This document shows, piece by piece, positions 13,109-25,319 of a stretch of DNA of 64,000 nt (position 1 is the stretch's first letter; every line of letters starts with the position of its first letter). The DNA lies in the NCBI GenBank assembly GCA_916613615.1, contig OU744721.1, forward strand, positions 81,845,060 through 81,909,059. The letters run 5' to 3'. A program made the position numbers and the translations under genes. Source of the stretch: Steromphala cineraria. Its lineage: Eukaryota; Mollusca; Gastropoda; Trochida; Trochidae. Under the pieces are notes generated by a model, which worked only from the letters and a program-made list of their open reading frames with translations, ran no database searches and was not told the origin of the DNA.

Positions 13109-16100
13109 CCCCTGGTGTCAACATCTGGAACCTTCCGGTGTCAAGGGAGGTAACTATCGATGACCTGGGTCATGCCATCATAACAGATAACTCCATCCGT
13201 TCATAGCTCCACGTGTTTCTAATCGACTGTGATGGTTTTATAGCTGAGTTACGGGAATAGTTTACGTAAAAGGGATGCCACCGATAAATATTATCTCTGT
13301 CTGCTCTATATTTCCTTACAACAGAGAGAACATTGAGAGCAGATCTGTGCTTGCTGTTCCAGTCACAGAGAGCACCTGCAAGCACTTAGCTTCACACTGA
13401 GGTGTTCAAGCACACTTCCCTCACTCCTAGAACAGGTGTTAATGTACACTGCTATGACATCATCGTTCTGCATATTGGTCAGGCCTTTCCAAGGTTAATT
13501 TCTATATAAACTCATAAGGGTAGGAAACCCCATTGTATATTGCATACTATAGACTTGCGACTTGCAGCACGTCTCGTTCTCCGTTCAAATTCTTGTTCCA
13601 CGGACACTTTCTTTCACGGACACTTTCTAAAGATAACACATTTTAATAACTGGGCTACTGAGCATAATATTCCCCTCAATCTATCCTGACCTTATCTGTC
13701 ATGCAGGGTTAAAAATGAACATTAATCCTGAAAAGGCTAGTCTAGGCTCATTGAGATACTAGTATCAGTTGGGTTTTACACCTATAACTTCACGAATCAA
13801 AATGGGCTCGGAAAGACCTAGTACAACTCCGTGTTCATCCTAACCACCAAACTGACTTCCACAGACTAGATTTGATGAAGGTGTTGGAAACATTAAGATC
13901 ATATCTTGCAAATATCACTTATGTACTCGCTCTATCCTACCAATTACCAGTATAGTCTTTATACTTTTACTAGGAGCGTTATATTGTCACAAGATGGTAC
14001 TAACACCATGGAGTGTAATAGCTTCGGGGTGCATAAATAAACACCAGGCAAAATGCTATGATGTCATATTAGGCTTAAATATGATACATTTTTCAAGCTG
14101 TGACAATATATAATCGTAAGTTACTAAAAGGTGAGAGGAGTTTAGTCTATTAAGCTTTGGTAACATGAACTGGAGTAAAAACCCTATAATTTTAAATATC
14201 AAAACCTTGCGAATAATCTTACATTGACTTTGGTCAGAGGGGCACCATGCTGGCAACAGTCAGTTCTTTCTTGCAGTCATATTTCATAAAGCCTTTTTTA
14301 TAAAATAATTCAAGATGTCAAAATTTCCTCCAGATACAATAAAATTACATTCGACATTTATACAAGGGTTTATTTTCAAAACACATACACAAATGAATGT
14401 AATTAATGTAAAGATTTAGAGACTATGTCGATCTGCAATGCAAAGATGGATGCAGTCTACTACCAAGATCCTTCCCGATACTGCAACGGACTCGACCTTT
14501 AGATCCGTGATGAAGTGTTACTGCGCTGTGAACTATCGCTTATCTTAATGTTGGGTATATCTAAGCTGCCAGAGCGCTCAGCTTGAGTCGAACTGTATAC
14601 AAACATTGCATTGTTATCCCTCGCTTATGTAAACCTCTTCAGGTTAACGGATGGTCTCACAAATTCTCCTGAGATCGAAACAGCTATTAATACATACTGT
14701 TTCTTATCTACTGGAATATCACTTTACAAAATAAAGATCCCGTATAGTCATAGAATGCTCTATTTATAACTTTTCCCTAGTTATGAGATCCTCTTGATAA
14801 CATTTTATGTCTCTAGTTCTGACCCTAGAAACTACATAAGAAATGAAGTATGACGACTTCTCCCTCTCTCAGAGTTAGTGCTCAATAAATGCTCTATTCA
14901 AGGAATACCGACTAGATGAAAGTATACAAAGGAAGAACAACGTCGTAAAGCTCTTGTTTACGTGTGTATCGCCATGAAACATTTGGTCTGTCAAGGGCTC
15001 GGCACAGATCCAGATGTGGGGTACCGCTGTACGTGCTGCTGTAGAGTGCGCGCATTCCTCAAGCCCTGTAGACTCTCATAGTCCCTTTATCACTAGCGCA
15101 TCTACTAGAAACCTAGACTCTACAAGTACTCTGATAATAATAAATCTTATGCTCTGTTTGATTTTATTGGTCATTTTATATCTGTACCGCGTACTTTACT
15201 GTTGAGTAGAATTAAGATCACAATCAACTTGACCCAAATTGTAATTGGAAAAAGTAAGCCAAGAAAAGGACAAAGACAAGGAAAAACTTGTATTTCATTT
15301 GGTATACATTTATAATTACAAACGTCCGGGTAAGGCTTGAGTAGTTTTGGGGGTGTAACAATATTCTACCCAGGCACATACTTAGCTGTACTACCGTAAA
15401 ATTCACAGAATAATGTAAAAGTTGTTCGGAGCACAGACTAGAGCTAATGTCTCGACTTTACGACGTTCAGTGGAGCACCGTAAGATAATACACGTGAATG
15501 ATATCCACAGAGCTTTTACATGTGTTATCAGAGTTGTGAAGACCGTGATAGAGCGATGGAAGTAATGGAATATCCGGGAACATCTCCTAGTTAAACTTGG
15601 ATATACTTGAAGGACAGATGTGAAGGACGACTTGACGTGACCTTGAGGAGATAGAGACCCTCTCAGATCCTTCTGATAACTTCACTTAATGCTTCCATTC
15701 ATAGCACGTATGCCTGGAACCTATTTTCTAGAATACCTTAATATTGTGCTTTCGTATAGGAACGACGGTTGAAAGGAATATGTAGATTTTCGTTCGCATT
15801 AGTAGAATGTAGAAACTGTAAGAACTTTATCCTATTGAAAGAAAAACTGTGATAGACGCTAACGTGAACTTTTGCCCCTATCATGAGGAAAGGTCGTGAT
15901 GAATGAAAATGCGGTGAAGCAATAGACATGAATACAACATGTGTGTCGATGAGCGGACGGGTTCACTACAGTCTACATAGCTAAAGACGTGCTTGTTAAG
16001 AACATCAAACAACCTTATTTTTGTCTCGGTACAAATAGACAGAATATCTGGCATAAAGTAAATTAAATCAGACATATTCTTTACCACAATAATGAGTTAC

Positions 16101-16247
16101 ATTTAACCAAACAAAATAAACTCAATAAGGAACAGCTAAAGGCTAAGTGTGTTGTACAGGTTGCCGTCTCTTATAAGAAAAGGAAATACAGACTCAATAA
16201 TCTGTGATACGGACAATATTTCCGAAAGTACTATATACATCTATCAT

Positions 16248-17010
16248 AACCCATGCACGAGATCATATTAACCCATACACGACTGAGTAGATCACACCCC
16301 ATACACGAGGAGATCACAACCCATACACGAGGAGATCACTACCCATACACGAGGAGAATATCACCATACACGAGGAGATCATACCCCATACACGAGGAGA
16401 TCATACCCCATACACGAGGCGATCATACCCCATACACGAGGAGAATATCACCATACACGAGGAGATCATACCCCATACACGAGGAGATCACACCCCATAC
16501 ACGAGGCGATCATACCCCATACACGAGGAGAATATCACCATACACGAGGAGATCATAACCCATACACGAGGAGATCATTACCTATACACGAGGACATCAC
16601 ACCCCATTCACGAGGAGATCACAACTCATACACGAGGAGATTATTACCTATACACGAGGACATCACACCCCATTCACGAGGAGATCACAACTCATACACG
16701 AGGAGTTCATCACCCATACACGAGGAGATCACAACCTATACCCGAGGAGACCATCGCCATTATGCCGGGGAGATCATCACCGGTACAGGAGGAGATCATC
16801 ACCCGTATACTCTGAGGACATCATACCCCATTCACGAGGAGATCACAACTCATACACGAGGAGATCACAACCCATACACGAGGAGATCATCACCCATACA
16901 CGGGGAGATCATAACCCATACACGAGGAGATCACAACTCATACACGAGGAGATCACAACTCATACACGAGGAGATCACAACCCATACACGAGGAGATCAC
17001 CATCCGTATG
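16248..17010. repeat. Minisatellite, unit about 21-23 bases
   Basis: About thirty-five copies of CCATACACGAGGAGATCA plus a variable 3-6 base spacer lie head to tail. Higher-order blocks of three to four units (with GAGAATATCAC variants) also repeat. Outer copies are more degenerate. It sits inside troponin C intron 2. The long open frame through it is an artefact of the repeat. Confidence 0.95.
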
Positions 17011-18426
17011 ATGATGAGATACCAAACCGTACACTGATGAGGCTCTCCCCATAGCATGCGTACACTAACAAGTCCGTGCACAGACAGTGAGGAAGAGCAG
17101 AGCTGCCATGCTTCCTCTGTGTTTAATCAGAGGCTATGCTGTATAAATACCTGCAGGCCTAGTTAGTTGTCTGCCTTTATTCTAGCCTCTTTCAAGTCTG
17201 TTAGCAACCGATTTCTTCAAGGATACTTGTTTTGTTCATAATATAATATTCAGAATATTGTAGTGACGTATCAATCTATCAATAACATTATAACCGTGCT
17301 CACCCAATGACAGTTTTAAAAAACTATCGGGCATTGTAAATTCTAATAAGGGGCATTGCGAGGTTCTATAGTATGGGCAGTCCGCCACAAGCTCCTAGTC
17401 TATAGCAGCAATCCTACTGATCCAGGGGAAGGAGCTACCTGTGTTAGTACACGTGTTGGGACTGTGGAGAGTCTGCTGCTACCTGATGCACATGTGCTTG
17501 GAGTTATGTGTGGCCTAGAACTAAACGATTTAAATCTATTGATTTGGCGAGTAGGTACTACTTATACTGGTGCACTTATTACGATCTAAATTATCGTTGC
17601 ATCTTTATAATGTACTAAGCACTCCAACGATGTTTCCGACGGGTCGGTTATAAACAGTGTTGGTCGATACTGTCAAGCTACAAATTTAATACTAAGTGGA
17701 CAGACTCGATTCGAATTATTTTACTTACACCCATACTACATTCGTGCTTTATTTCTACAAAAAGGATAATTCATGTTGTCTTTACTTATGGCCACAACAC
17801 AGATATTGAATTAAAGATTTATTATATGTTTACGAAACGAATAACAACATAACACATTTTATGTCCTTATTCAGACTGTCTAGACTAACTTTGTAATCGC
17901 AAAACCAAGAATGTAAAGCCTTAAATAAAGATAAAAGGAAAAAAAGAGTAAAAGTCCCTCCGTATGGGAAATGGTTGAACCGAAGGAAGATGACTTCTAC
18001 CTTGCAGCAAAACGTGGAAAGCCACACAAATTATGTTATTGGTGTTACTTCTGGATACAAAGACTTTCTCCTTATCAGTTAAAGAAGGAATTTAAAACGA
18101 CGGGGAAAACAAAACAGGGAAGTTGAAAAGCAGGATTTGTATTTTCCTGCTCAACATCGGTGACAAGTGATGTAAGGAAACTGACAGTAGCACGTGAGTG
18201 ATGATCAATAACAGGACATCACCTGAATATGGTTCCCTGTACACATGTTCCTTTAAAGCGACAAGTGTCCGATTTATGACTTGATAACCAAACACATATA
18301 TCAAATACAAGATAAGGTTGAACCCTGCCTTATACAGTCAATCATACGTTTATATCCGCCATTATTAATTAACTATTAATGATATGGCACTAAGACAATC
18401 TGAACGGCCTATACTATACGATTCGG

Positions 18427-18505
18427 CATCTGGGCCAATACAGGTAAGCTGGGTCAATACGGGCCAAACTGGGCCAATACGAGCAGACTGGGCCAATACG
18501 GCTCT
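18427..18505. repeat. Short GGGCCAATAC tandem repeat
   Basis: Four to five spaced copies of GGGCCAATAC or GGGTCAATAC occur with AACTG or AGCTG linkers. The same word forms part of the stem of the palindrome 130 bases further on, so the two probably belong to one element. Confidence 0.6.
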
Positions 18506-18630
18506 GAGAATGCGCATATATATCGCTTCAAACCTTTCAACATATATTACAGTTCACCAATCTCTTTTATAATTTTGTTGTACAAGTAAATCACAAAGAA
18601 GTTAATTAATAAAAATGTCATTAATTAAGT

Positions 18631-18739
18631 TTTTCCATATTGGCCCAGTTACAGGTCTTCGGTCCGCTGTATTGGCCCTTGGCTTCGCCTCGGGCCAATA
18701 CAGCAGACCTCGGACCTGTAACTAGACCAATACGGAAAA
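18631..18739. repeat. Long palindrome (48-base arms, 13-base loop)
   Basis: Arms 18,631-18,678 and 18,692-18,739 are reverse complements with about six mismatches. They share TTACAGGTC and GTATTGGCCC around the loop TTGGCTTCGCCTC. The flanks are ATTAAT-rich on both sides. This could be a fold-back element or a Helitron-like hairpin; I cannot tell which. Confidence 0.85.
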
Positions 18740-19234
18740 ACATGATTAATAACATTATAAGCTTAAAAGCAATCTTCTTAAGTTGTAATGTACACTCATA
18801 TAAATCGCGGCCATCTAGCTAAGAGAACACAGATGATAACTCTTTACAACAAGTAGAGGAAAAACTGCTGACTAAGGAATCCTTGTACTACAGTAAGTAG
18901 AGCTAGGAGAACATAGGTAACCGTGCTTGTTGTGCTGGTAGACATGGAATGTTCTGTTTGTCTTGGCCCTGGCTTTTGTGTGTACTGTCAAGTGTAAACT
19001 CATCTCACGATTAAACAAGAAGCACTATACATTGATAAGGACTGAAGGATCTAGAGATTACAGAACATTATTTGAATAATGAGCTATAGGCTCATTTCAG
19101 CTCAGGTATTTCGTTATTGTTTGTTATCTCTAAGGTTAAACATAAAGACAAACAGTTATAAGGAATTACCCATGTGTTCCGTTTCTTGGTTTGGACAATC
19201 GCCAATTTTACAATAGTTTATCCTTATTGATTAA

Positions 19235-19295
19235 AGGGGCAGTAGCACGTTTTTTGATAATTTTATATCTTAAGATTTTCTCTGATAATTTTTAC
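19235..19295. mobile_element. TTAA MITE, left-end fragment
   Basis: TTAA at 19,231-19,234 is followed by AGGGGCAGTAGCACGTTTTT and about 40 more bases similar to the left end of the complete copy at 19,930. No right end follows, so this copy is truncated. Confidence 0.7.
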
Positions 19296-19490
19296 TGAAC
19301 ATGTTTACTTAACAGAAATGGGAAGCTAGTTTCGTCCACCTCGATAATACACATACCATGCCTAGAGTGTGTCAACACATCAGAATGTTCTCTTAAAGTA
19401 CATGAAAGTAATTACTATACTATGTTTTGAACTAGTTACTTGACATGATAAATAGTTTTAAAGGTGTAAGTAAATGATGTGAGCACTTAC

Positions 19491-19524
19491 CATTGAACTG
19501 CTTTTCGGTAACCTGGAAATCGCT
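19491..19524 (-). CDS. Troponin C exon 2 (34 bases)
   Basis: A strong acceptor (TTTTTCTTTTCCAG) and donor (AATG|GTAAGTGC) frame 34 bases encoding SDFQVTEKQFN plus one base. The leftover G joins AC of exon 3 to give Asp, so the phases agree. The short N-terminal helix before EF-hand I is the expected position. The exon was found by reading splice sites. Confidence 0.85.
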
Positions 19525-19605
19525 CTGGAAAAGAAAAACTTTCTATTTAATTATGAGCTATAGATCACAAATAAACAGATAACATACTATACTAGTTGAC
19601 ATAAA

Positions 19606-19833
19606 ACTAAAATCCAAAAGAAACGTCCCCTTTTGTTTTTTCACACACATCAAAAATCACGAAAGATAATTAAAAAATGACACCATTCTTATATATGCCA
19701 AGGCACTATCTGAAGAAACACAATCGCTTAAACGCACAAAATGCAGTGGTACAAAAATATCGTTTTGTTATTTTTTTGTTCTATCGAGAATCGAGAATCA
19801 AATATAGAGGGGACGTTTCTTTAGGATTTTAGT
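19606..19833. mobile_element. Short inverted-repeat element (about 228 bases)
   Basis: The left end ACTAAAATCCAAAAGAAACG and the reverse complement of the right end match over about 26 bases with one mismatch. No coding capacity is present. The core TCCAAAAGAAACG is shared with the ends of the element at 24,750, so the two families may be related. Confidence 0.75.
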
Positions 19834-19929
19834 ATAGATACATCACCTGCAAAATGAACTTACCGAAACTTAAAAAACACTTAGGCAACACACATTTCCA
19901 TTTATTCAACTTAATGTCAGGTTCTTTAA

Positions 19930-20283
19930 AGGGGCAGTAGCACGTTTTTTAATAATTTTATATTTTAAATATTTCACTGATAATTGTAAGTTAATGTTAA
20001 ATGTATTATGTTGACAATGTCAAAATCTCATTATACAAGTCAATCATCCATAGTGAAAGGACAAAGTATGAAGATTCACATAAAATCCATTGGCGGCCAT
20101 TTTTTGTGAACACCTTTAATTCATTTTGTGTAAGAAAAAGGAATCGCATGGCTAAATTTTACGTTATATATTTGAATATAGTGCTCCATTTAGTTTAAAT
20201 ACATAATCTTTCAATTGGAACCATTAATTTCCATTTTTCCTGACATCACCTTATATTCCCCCTAAAAACGTGCTACTGCCCAT
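19930..20283. mobile_element. Complete TTAA-flanked MITE
   Basis: The element is 354 bases long, flanked by TTAA at 19,926-19,929 and 20,284-20,287. Terminal inverted repeats begin AGGGGCAGTAGCACGTTTTT on the left and differ by one base on the right. There is no transposase. TTAA duplication is the hallmark of piggyBac-type insertion; the family assignment is inference. Other copies lie at 1-190 and 19,235. Confidence 0.85.
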
Positions 20284-20705
20284 TTAAAAGGATTTTCAAA
20301 TTAAGTAATATATAATAACTAATAGTTTATAAAATAACTTTTTTTTAAAGTAAATGTCAGAAGATACTAACTTCCTACCATCAGTGTCTGAATTAAGAAG
20401 TCTCATGAATGTTAGTTTGAAAACGTGTAAACTTTCAACTGCTCAGTCATTAGAATGTTATGGGTCATCATGACACTTATTCTGACAGAGACAGAGTTTA
20501 CATTAACTCGTTTGACTTGCTGCTTTTTAGTTTCTGTGAATACCTTTTTTCTTAACTATAAATAATCATAATTCATTTTACTTTATCATTACGACTTATC
20601 ACTCATGTTGTAAGTCATTCAAGGCCACTGCACCTTCCATTATCACAACCACCATCAAGACTACCCTTACTACCGTTAGAATGGCTGGTGTTTCAAACTT
20701 ACTCA

Positions 20706-20745
20706 ATACTACTACTACTACTACTACTACTTCTACTGCTACATC
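20706..20745. repeat. CTA triplet microsatellite
   Basis: About eight uninterrupted ACT/CTA triplets are followed by interrupted copies. Less regular CTA-rich sequence continues to about 21,060. Confidence 0.85.
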
Positions 20746-22781
20746 ATCTTATACAGCAGCCATTACCACTACATTTATATTTCTTGTACTACCCCTAAAA
20801 TCACTTTTACCACTACTGATGTATTTCTACTGCATAAATCGTACATCTTCAGCTAGCTCCTATAATACAACCTCTAAACGTTCTACTTACCATTCTACTT
20901 CTGTTAAATAGAACCTGAATCTTAAACTGCTACCGTTGTACTACTATTGCTACTCATCATATATGCTACTGTATATGCTACTATATGCTATGTACTACAA
21001 TACCTCTACCTGCTGCTTTGACTCCACGACTAGCTACTGTTGCATGGACTTAAGTCCATCATGAATATATTTATATCTTAACTTTTTATTCATCAGTTAT
21101 TGTTTAATGCGTTTGTGTGTTATCGAAATATTAAACAATGTTAATATTTATGCTGATCCTAAAAGTTCACATTTCGGATGTAGCTATAAACAAATACATT
21201 GACAACGTCTCACACGAATTTTATGTTCCATCAAAATGAAGAACTAATAATTCAAAAGGTGTTGTATAATGAAGTTCAATTCACCAAACAGATAGGTTTT
21301 TGTTCTATTACTTAGTAATGCAAATATTGCTCGTTCTACTATCCAGTTAACTACATTTGATTTATTTACACATTAAGTATAGTTCACTGCTATTATTTTT
21401 TTCAACTTTTGATTTAAAATAAAATTAGAAAGAGGCCTTAATTTCTAAAGCTGAAACATCTGTACTTGCCAGCATTTTCTTTACTTAACAAGCTTCTTTT
21501 CTTTCTCGCTTTAGGGTCTGGATTACTGACTAATTCCTTTAATACAGGATCAAATAATATTGATGTTTGTGTTATTTTTTTTCTCAGGTGAAACTATAAA
21601 ACCAAGTATTATGGTTCTAAGATGAGTTCATTTACAACTGCTTGTTGGTTGTCACGTCGTCTTGTAGCCTTATCTTGTGTACACATGTCAGAAAGTATTA
21701 CCAAACTAACTCTTGATTTTTAGAATATTTTGTATCCAATCAAAACACACAATTTTGTAGTGTTTCCCTTGTGTTATAAGAGTGTAACTCACAGTAGCAT
21801 TACCAAGACATCTTTTTCAAGTAGAGTAGACATTGTCAATCCTCAATTTTGGCATTTTGACTTTCTTTCTTGTTTTGTATCTCGACTTACGGGTCGTAGT
21901 CAGTAACAGTAATTCTGTATCGACTATCAAATGACACGCTAACACGATTTACCAAACTGAATGTTTGTAGATATGTTATACTGACAGTTTACCAAATATC
22001 ATGGATCTTTGATTAGTTTGAACTTAATTGTTACCCTATCAATTTATCAGATACAAATTACTGATTCAAAACACGACGTAGAAACATTAAGAAAACGCCT
22101 TTTCCATGGTGTGTATATAATATGTCTGTATTTGATTCCCTTATTTACAATTAATATAATAAAGTAACAAATAATTAACAATAAATTTAGATCCAACTCT
22201 TTAAATAACCTCAATAATTTAAATCACTTTCATCATAATCACTGATCTCATACTACATAATCACAATCACCATAACTGAACGTATGTTATTGCTAGGTGT
22301 GCAACACACGAAGAGATATGATTAAGACGTAGAAAGGACAATTTGTCTGTATAAAATGGTATTTTTAACGATTGCTATTGATTTATAAATAAATAAAGAA
22401 GAGCTCTAAGGATAATTCAACTTCATTATCACAGGAATGCATCTCAATGACGTAATGTTTTTTTAATTTTGTTAATAATGATATGTTATCGATAAACAGG
22501 TTTTAATTTATTCTTTGTTGATAAGAAAACCAATTTGAGACCCATATGTCCACATGTATCTAAACATCATTTGATTTTAAAAAGTCGAAATAAACAAGTT
22601 ACTGCGCAGTACCCAAAGTCTAACTGCGCATCTTTCTTTTACCAAACCAAACAAACCTATTCATTCATATAAATTAATTGTTTCGTGACCAAGTTATTTC
22701 CAGAAACATGTGTTTCTTGTTGCTCCACGGATGTGGTAAACATGCTTGATGTTGGTACCCATCTCCTCAAACTGCCCCTGG

Positions 22782-22852
22782 CTATAAATAGCCATACGTC
22801 CACAGGAACCGTCGCCAGATGTTTATAAATATCGAGTGACGTTTATATATAG
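22782..22852. promoter_or_regulatory. MEF2 and E-box cluster in troponin C intron 1
   Basis: CTATAAATAG (22,782-22,791) and TTATATATAG (22,843-22,852) both fit the MEF2 consensus YTA(A/T)4TAR. An E-box CAGATG lies between them at 22,816. MEF2 sites in intronic enhancers are established for Drosophila troponin genes. Alternatively the first motif could be a TATA box of a promoter closer to exon 2. Confidence 0.45.
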
Positions 22853-23489
22853 CTTTTTGCCGAACCAGGCACAAGTATATTTCAATAGATGAATAATTAC
22901 TTACGTTAAATGAATGCTATATGGTTGTATTTACTCAGTTTTAGATAACAAACAACTCAGAGAAACTATGGATCAATGTTATGGCTGATAGGTAATACTA
23001 GAACAAAATGTATGGTGCCAAATTAGGTTCATATTTTTAGTCTTACATATTCCTAGGTATCACCAGCATATTGTAGATGTAAGCTTGAATGGAACTGCTG
23101 TATTGTTACCACTTGTGCGAATAACAAGAGCCACATTGTAGCAACAACAAGATGAGAGCTTACAGCAAAATGTCGGGGTGCCTGGAGGATATATTATTGC
23201 AGATTAAGACAATGTTTGACATGTAGGTAACAATAAACAGCTATGAACAGGTAGGAAAGATCAAAGAGTACCACCAGGTGTAAATGCGAGTCGGAGATTG
23301 TTCTCTTTCTTATGCTCTGACATTCATGTAAGAATTGGCCACGGGATGGCTCGACATTTTGGAGAGGCAAGAGTTGTATCCTGTGTATGTTAGCACACAT
23401 GGTTCTTGTAAGAAGGAACACTCCCCGAACAGAAGCTCGATCAGAAGCACCAAAGGGTTAGAGATGGAAAACGTTAGTACACGACTCAC

Positions 23490-23492
23490 CAT
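23490..23492 (-). CDS. Troponin C exon 1, candidate start codon
   Basis: The minus strand reads GTCAAAATG|GTGAGTCG, a good invertebrate start context followed at once by a strong donor. Splicing the ATG to exon 2 in phase 0 gives MSDFQVTEKQF, a typical troponin C start. First coding exons holding only ATG are known in calmodulin-type genes. A weaker alternative is AGAATG|GTAAGT near 20,887. Confidence 0.55.
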
Positions 23493-24749
23493 TTTGACTT
23501 TTGGATCTTTTAGTGACTATCCCTTGATAACAATTTGCTCCAAAGACTTCGAAAGGGAACCGGCCGGAATAACAAGAAACTTTACTGCGCAGACTCGGTA
23601 AGCAAAGTCGGCCTCGCTCTGAAACCTGATATGTAAGTCGTCTGCCGTGGAACCGTCTTACCCTGCACCCTTTTACGGTATGTTTGCACGTGACTGCCAG
23701 CTCTGGGAATCGTCTGCTTGTTCAATCGGCTGCTACTTATATCGTCTGCTCGGCCTGAGTGTACAGAAGCACTACAAGCCAGCGGTTCATAAGTCGGCTG
23801 CTCTGTCTTCACCGTGTGTTCCGGCACAGCGGGCCACTGCAGCACAACATGCAGGGGGTCTGTCCAGATGCTAGCCTATGTAAGGAGCGTGCACCTCCCC
23901 CTCTCATGCACTTAATTACACGTGCATGTTTGAATTTCCTGAACGGTTCTCAATACTTGATTATTACCAAACAATGACCGGTCTCTTATCTCATAAATCT
24001 GGTATTTATGATTATGTCATTGTTATGTCACTAAATGTCAGGAACATACTTCAAGAACATGTTCGTCATATTCATATATTGTAACATACATGTATTTCAA
24101 TGTTTTCATAGAATAGTAACTTAAGGAGTTGAAATGGAAAGGAATGACAAAGACTCCCTAGTGAAATTAATTCAAACATTTTTAAGAAAGCGAGTTTTTA
24201 GACATCATGATTTAAATTTGTGGAAATATCCTTTAGATGAAAAGTTTTCTTTCGACATCTGTTACCAAAAAAGCAATAACAATCACATTAACAGTTAGTA
24301 TTTATCAGCAATTCTCAATAAATAGTACCATAAAACGCTGATTTTATCAACCAGTTATGATTTTGATTATCTTATGCTAAGGGGACGACATATAAGTCAT
24401 CATGACATCACAACACGAAGTAGAGAGGAGTGATATAAACGACGTCTAGATTAACCCTGTACCAGAGACAGGACACATGATACACGCTCGTCACTCTACA
24501 CCTGCTCTTGTACAATGCATCGCTGCATGGAGCTTGTCTTTCAACTGGCGCACATGTGTCAGTATGCAGTGTATAGGTCAGGTTTCCATTGCATAACACT
24601 ACCTTGACTTCCGGTATTGGTGGTGTAGCACCAGATGCTAGGACTCGTCAGTGATAAGGCTTAAATGATTGTCCATAAGTAGTTTGCTTTGATTAGGATC
24701 ACAACCGTTGATTTCACATTATATGTTTACTTCCACATACCTGCATGTA
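23493..24749. other. Troponin C upstream region and intergenic DNA
   Basis: The 23,540-23,880 part is GC- and CpG-richer than its surroundings and is the likely promoter and 5' untranslated region of troponin C. The remainder is AT-rich with no gene visible. Confidence 0.45.
23734..23741 (-). promoter_or_regulatory. TATA-like box upstream of troponin C
   Basis: The minus strand reads GATATAAGTAGC. It would place transcription start near 23,705 and leave a 5' untranslated region of about 210 bases before the candidate ATG. It stands in the local GC-rich patch. Confidence 0.3.
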
Positions 24750-25319
24750 AACTCATGTCCAAAAGAAACGATACCATACAAATCCCAAAATAACTCAATC
24801 CATTGCAGATTAATAAGTTTAAAACATAGTAATATCATTTCTTCAGTAGTCAACTTACGTCTATGCAAAATTTGGAAACATTATCTTTTCATGTTTGCGA
24901 GAAACATGCATTTGAAAAAATCATCGATCTGGAATCTCGAGGCGAGATAGCAGAGAGAAATTGGACACTTTCGCTTGTTTAAAACGTTCTAGTGCAGTGA
25001 CGCGTCAACGAATTTATGTCAAATAAAGTGTATTATATCAACAACAAAAATGTCTGACATAAATTCAATACTTTATCAATTTTAAAGTGAAATGACAAAA
25101 GTTCTGTTCATAAAACAATTTGAAATTTCGATTTATGCACTCCATGTACATTTGAAACGACACAAAATCAAAAGTATCTTTTCCTGAAGAATGAAAATGT
25201 GCATACTTCTTTACAAGACATATGCCTGTTAGACACACTTAAATTCTACTCTGTCAGGTTGTAGAATTTTGATTTGGACGACTTTGAAAACTTGGTATCG
25301 TTTCTTTTGGACATGAGTT
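24750..25319. mobile_element. TA-flanked MITE with 27-base perfect inverted repeats
   Basis: The ends AACTCATGTCCAAAAGAAAC and its exact reverse complement bound 570 bases, flanked by TA on both sides. TA duplication is the signature of Tc1/mariner-type elements. No transposase frame is present, so it is non-autonomous. Perfect repeats suggest a recent insertion. Confidence 0.9.

Larger units (their letters stand above)
11817..19490. other. Troponin C intron 2
   Basis: This 7.7-kb intron contains no credible gene. It holds a CArG motif near 13,100, a large minisatellite at 16,248-17,010, GGGCCAATAC repeats near 18,430, a long palindrome at 18,631-18,739 and a transposon end at 19,235. The other stretches show nothing recognisable. 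Confidence 0.75.
19525..23489. other. Troponin C intron 1
   Basis: No gene is seen. It contains two inverted-repeat elements (19,606-19,833 and 19,930-20,283), a triplet microsatellite and a cluster of MEF2-like and E-box motifs at 22,782-22,852. The remaining AT-rich stretches show nothing recognisable. Confidence 0.6.
10190..23492 (-). other. Troponin C gene span (five coding exons)
   Basis: Five short minus-strand exons join in frame: 23,490-23,492, 19,491-19,524, 11,673-11,816, 10,813-11,055 and 10,190-10,218. Their lengths sum to 453 bases, giving 150 residues plus stop, the usual size of molluscan troponin C. All four introns have GT-AG ends with matching phases. The product has four EF-hand units. 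Loops I to III lack the glutamate at position 12 (Asp, Gln and Asp instead) and have poor ligands. Loop IV (DTDGSGTVDYE plus Glu from the next exon) is canonical. Calcium binding at site IV only is established for scallop troponin C, so troponin C is preferred over calmodulin. It would act as the calcium sensor of the thin filament in muscle. MEF2-like, E-box and CArG motifs in introns 1 and 2 fit muscle expression. The first exon is the least certain part. Confidence 0.85.

Noticed and set aside
16253..16558. 101-codon open frame in the CCATACACGAGG repeat
   Set aside because: It is a by-product of a tandem repeat with no stop in one frame; it is monotonous and lies in an intron of troponin C.
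20880..20895. Alternative troponin C start, AGAATG followed by GTAAGT on the minus strand
   Set aside because: Start context is weaker than at 23,490 and it lies in CTA-rich repeat; kept only as a second choice.
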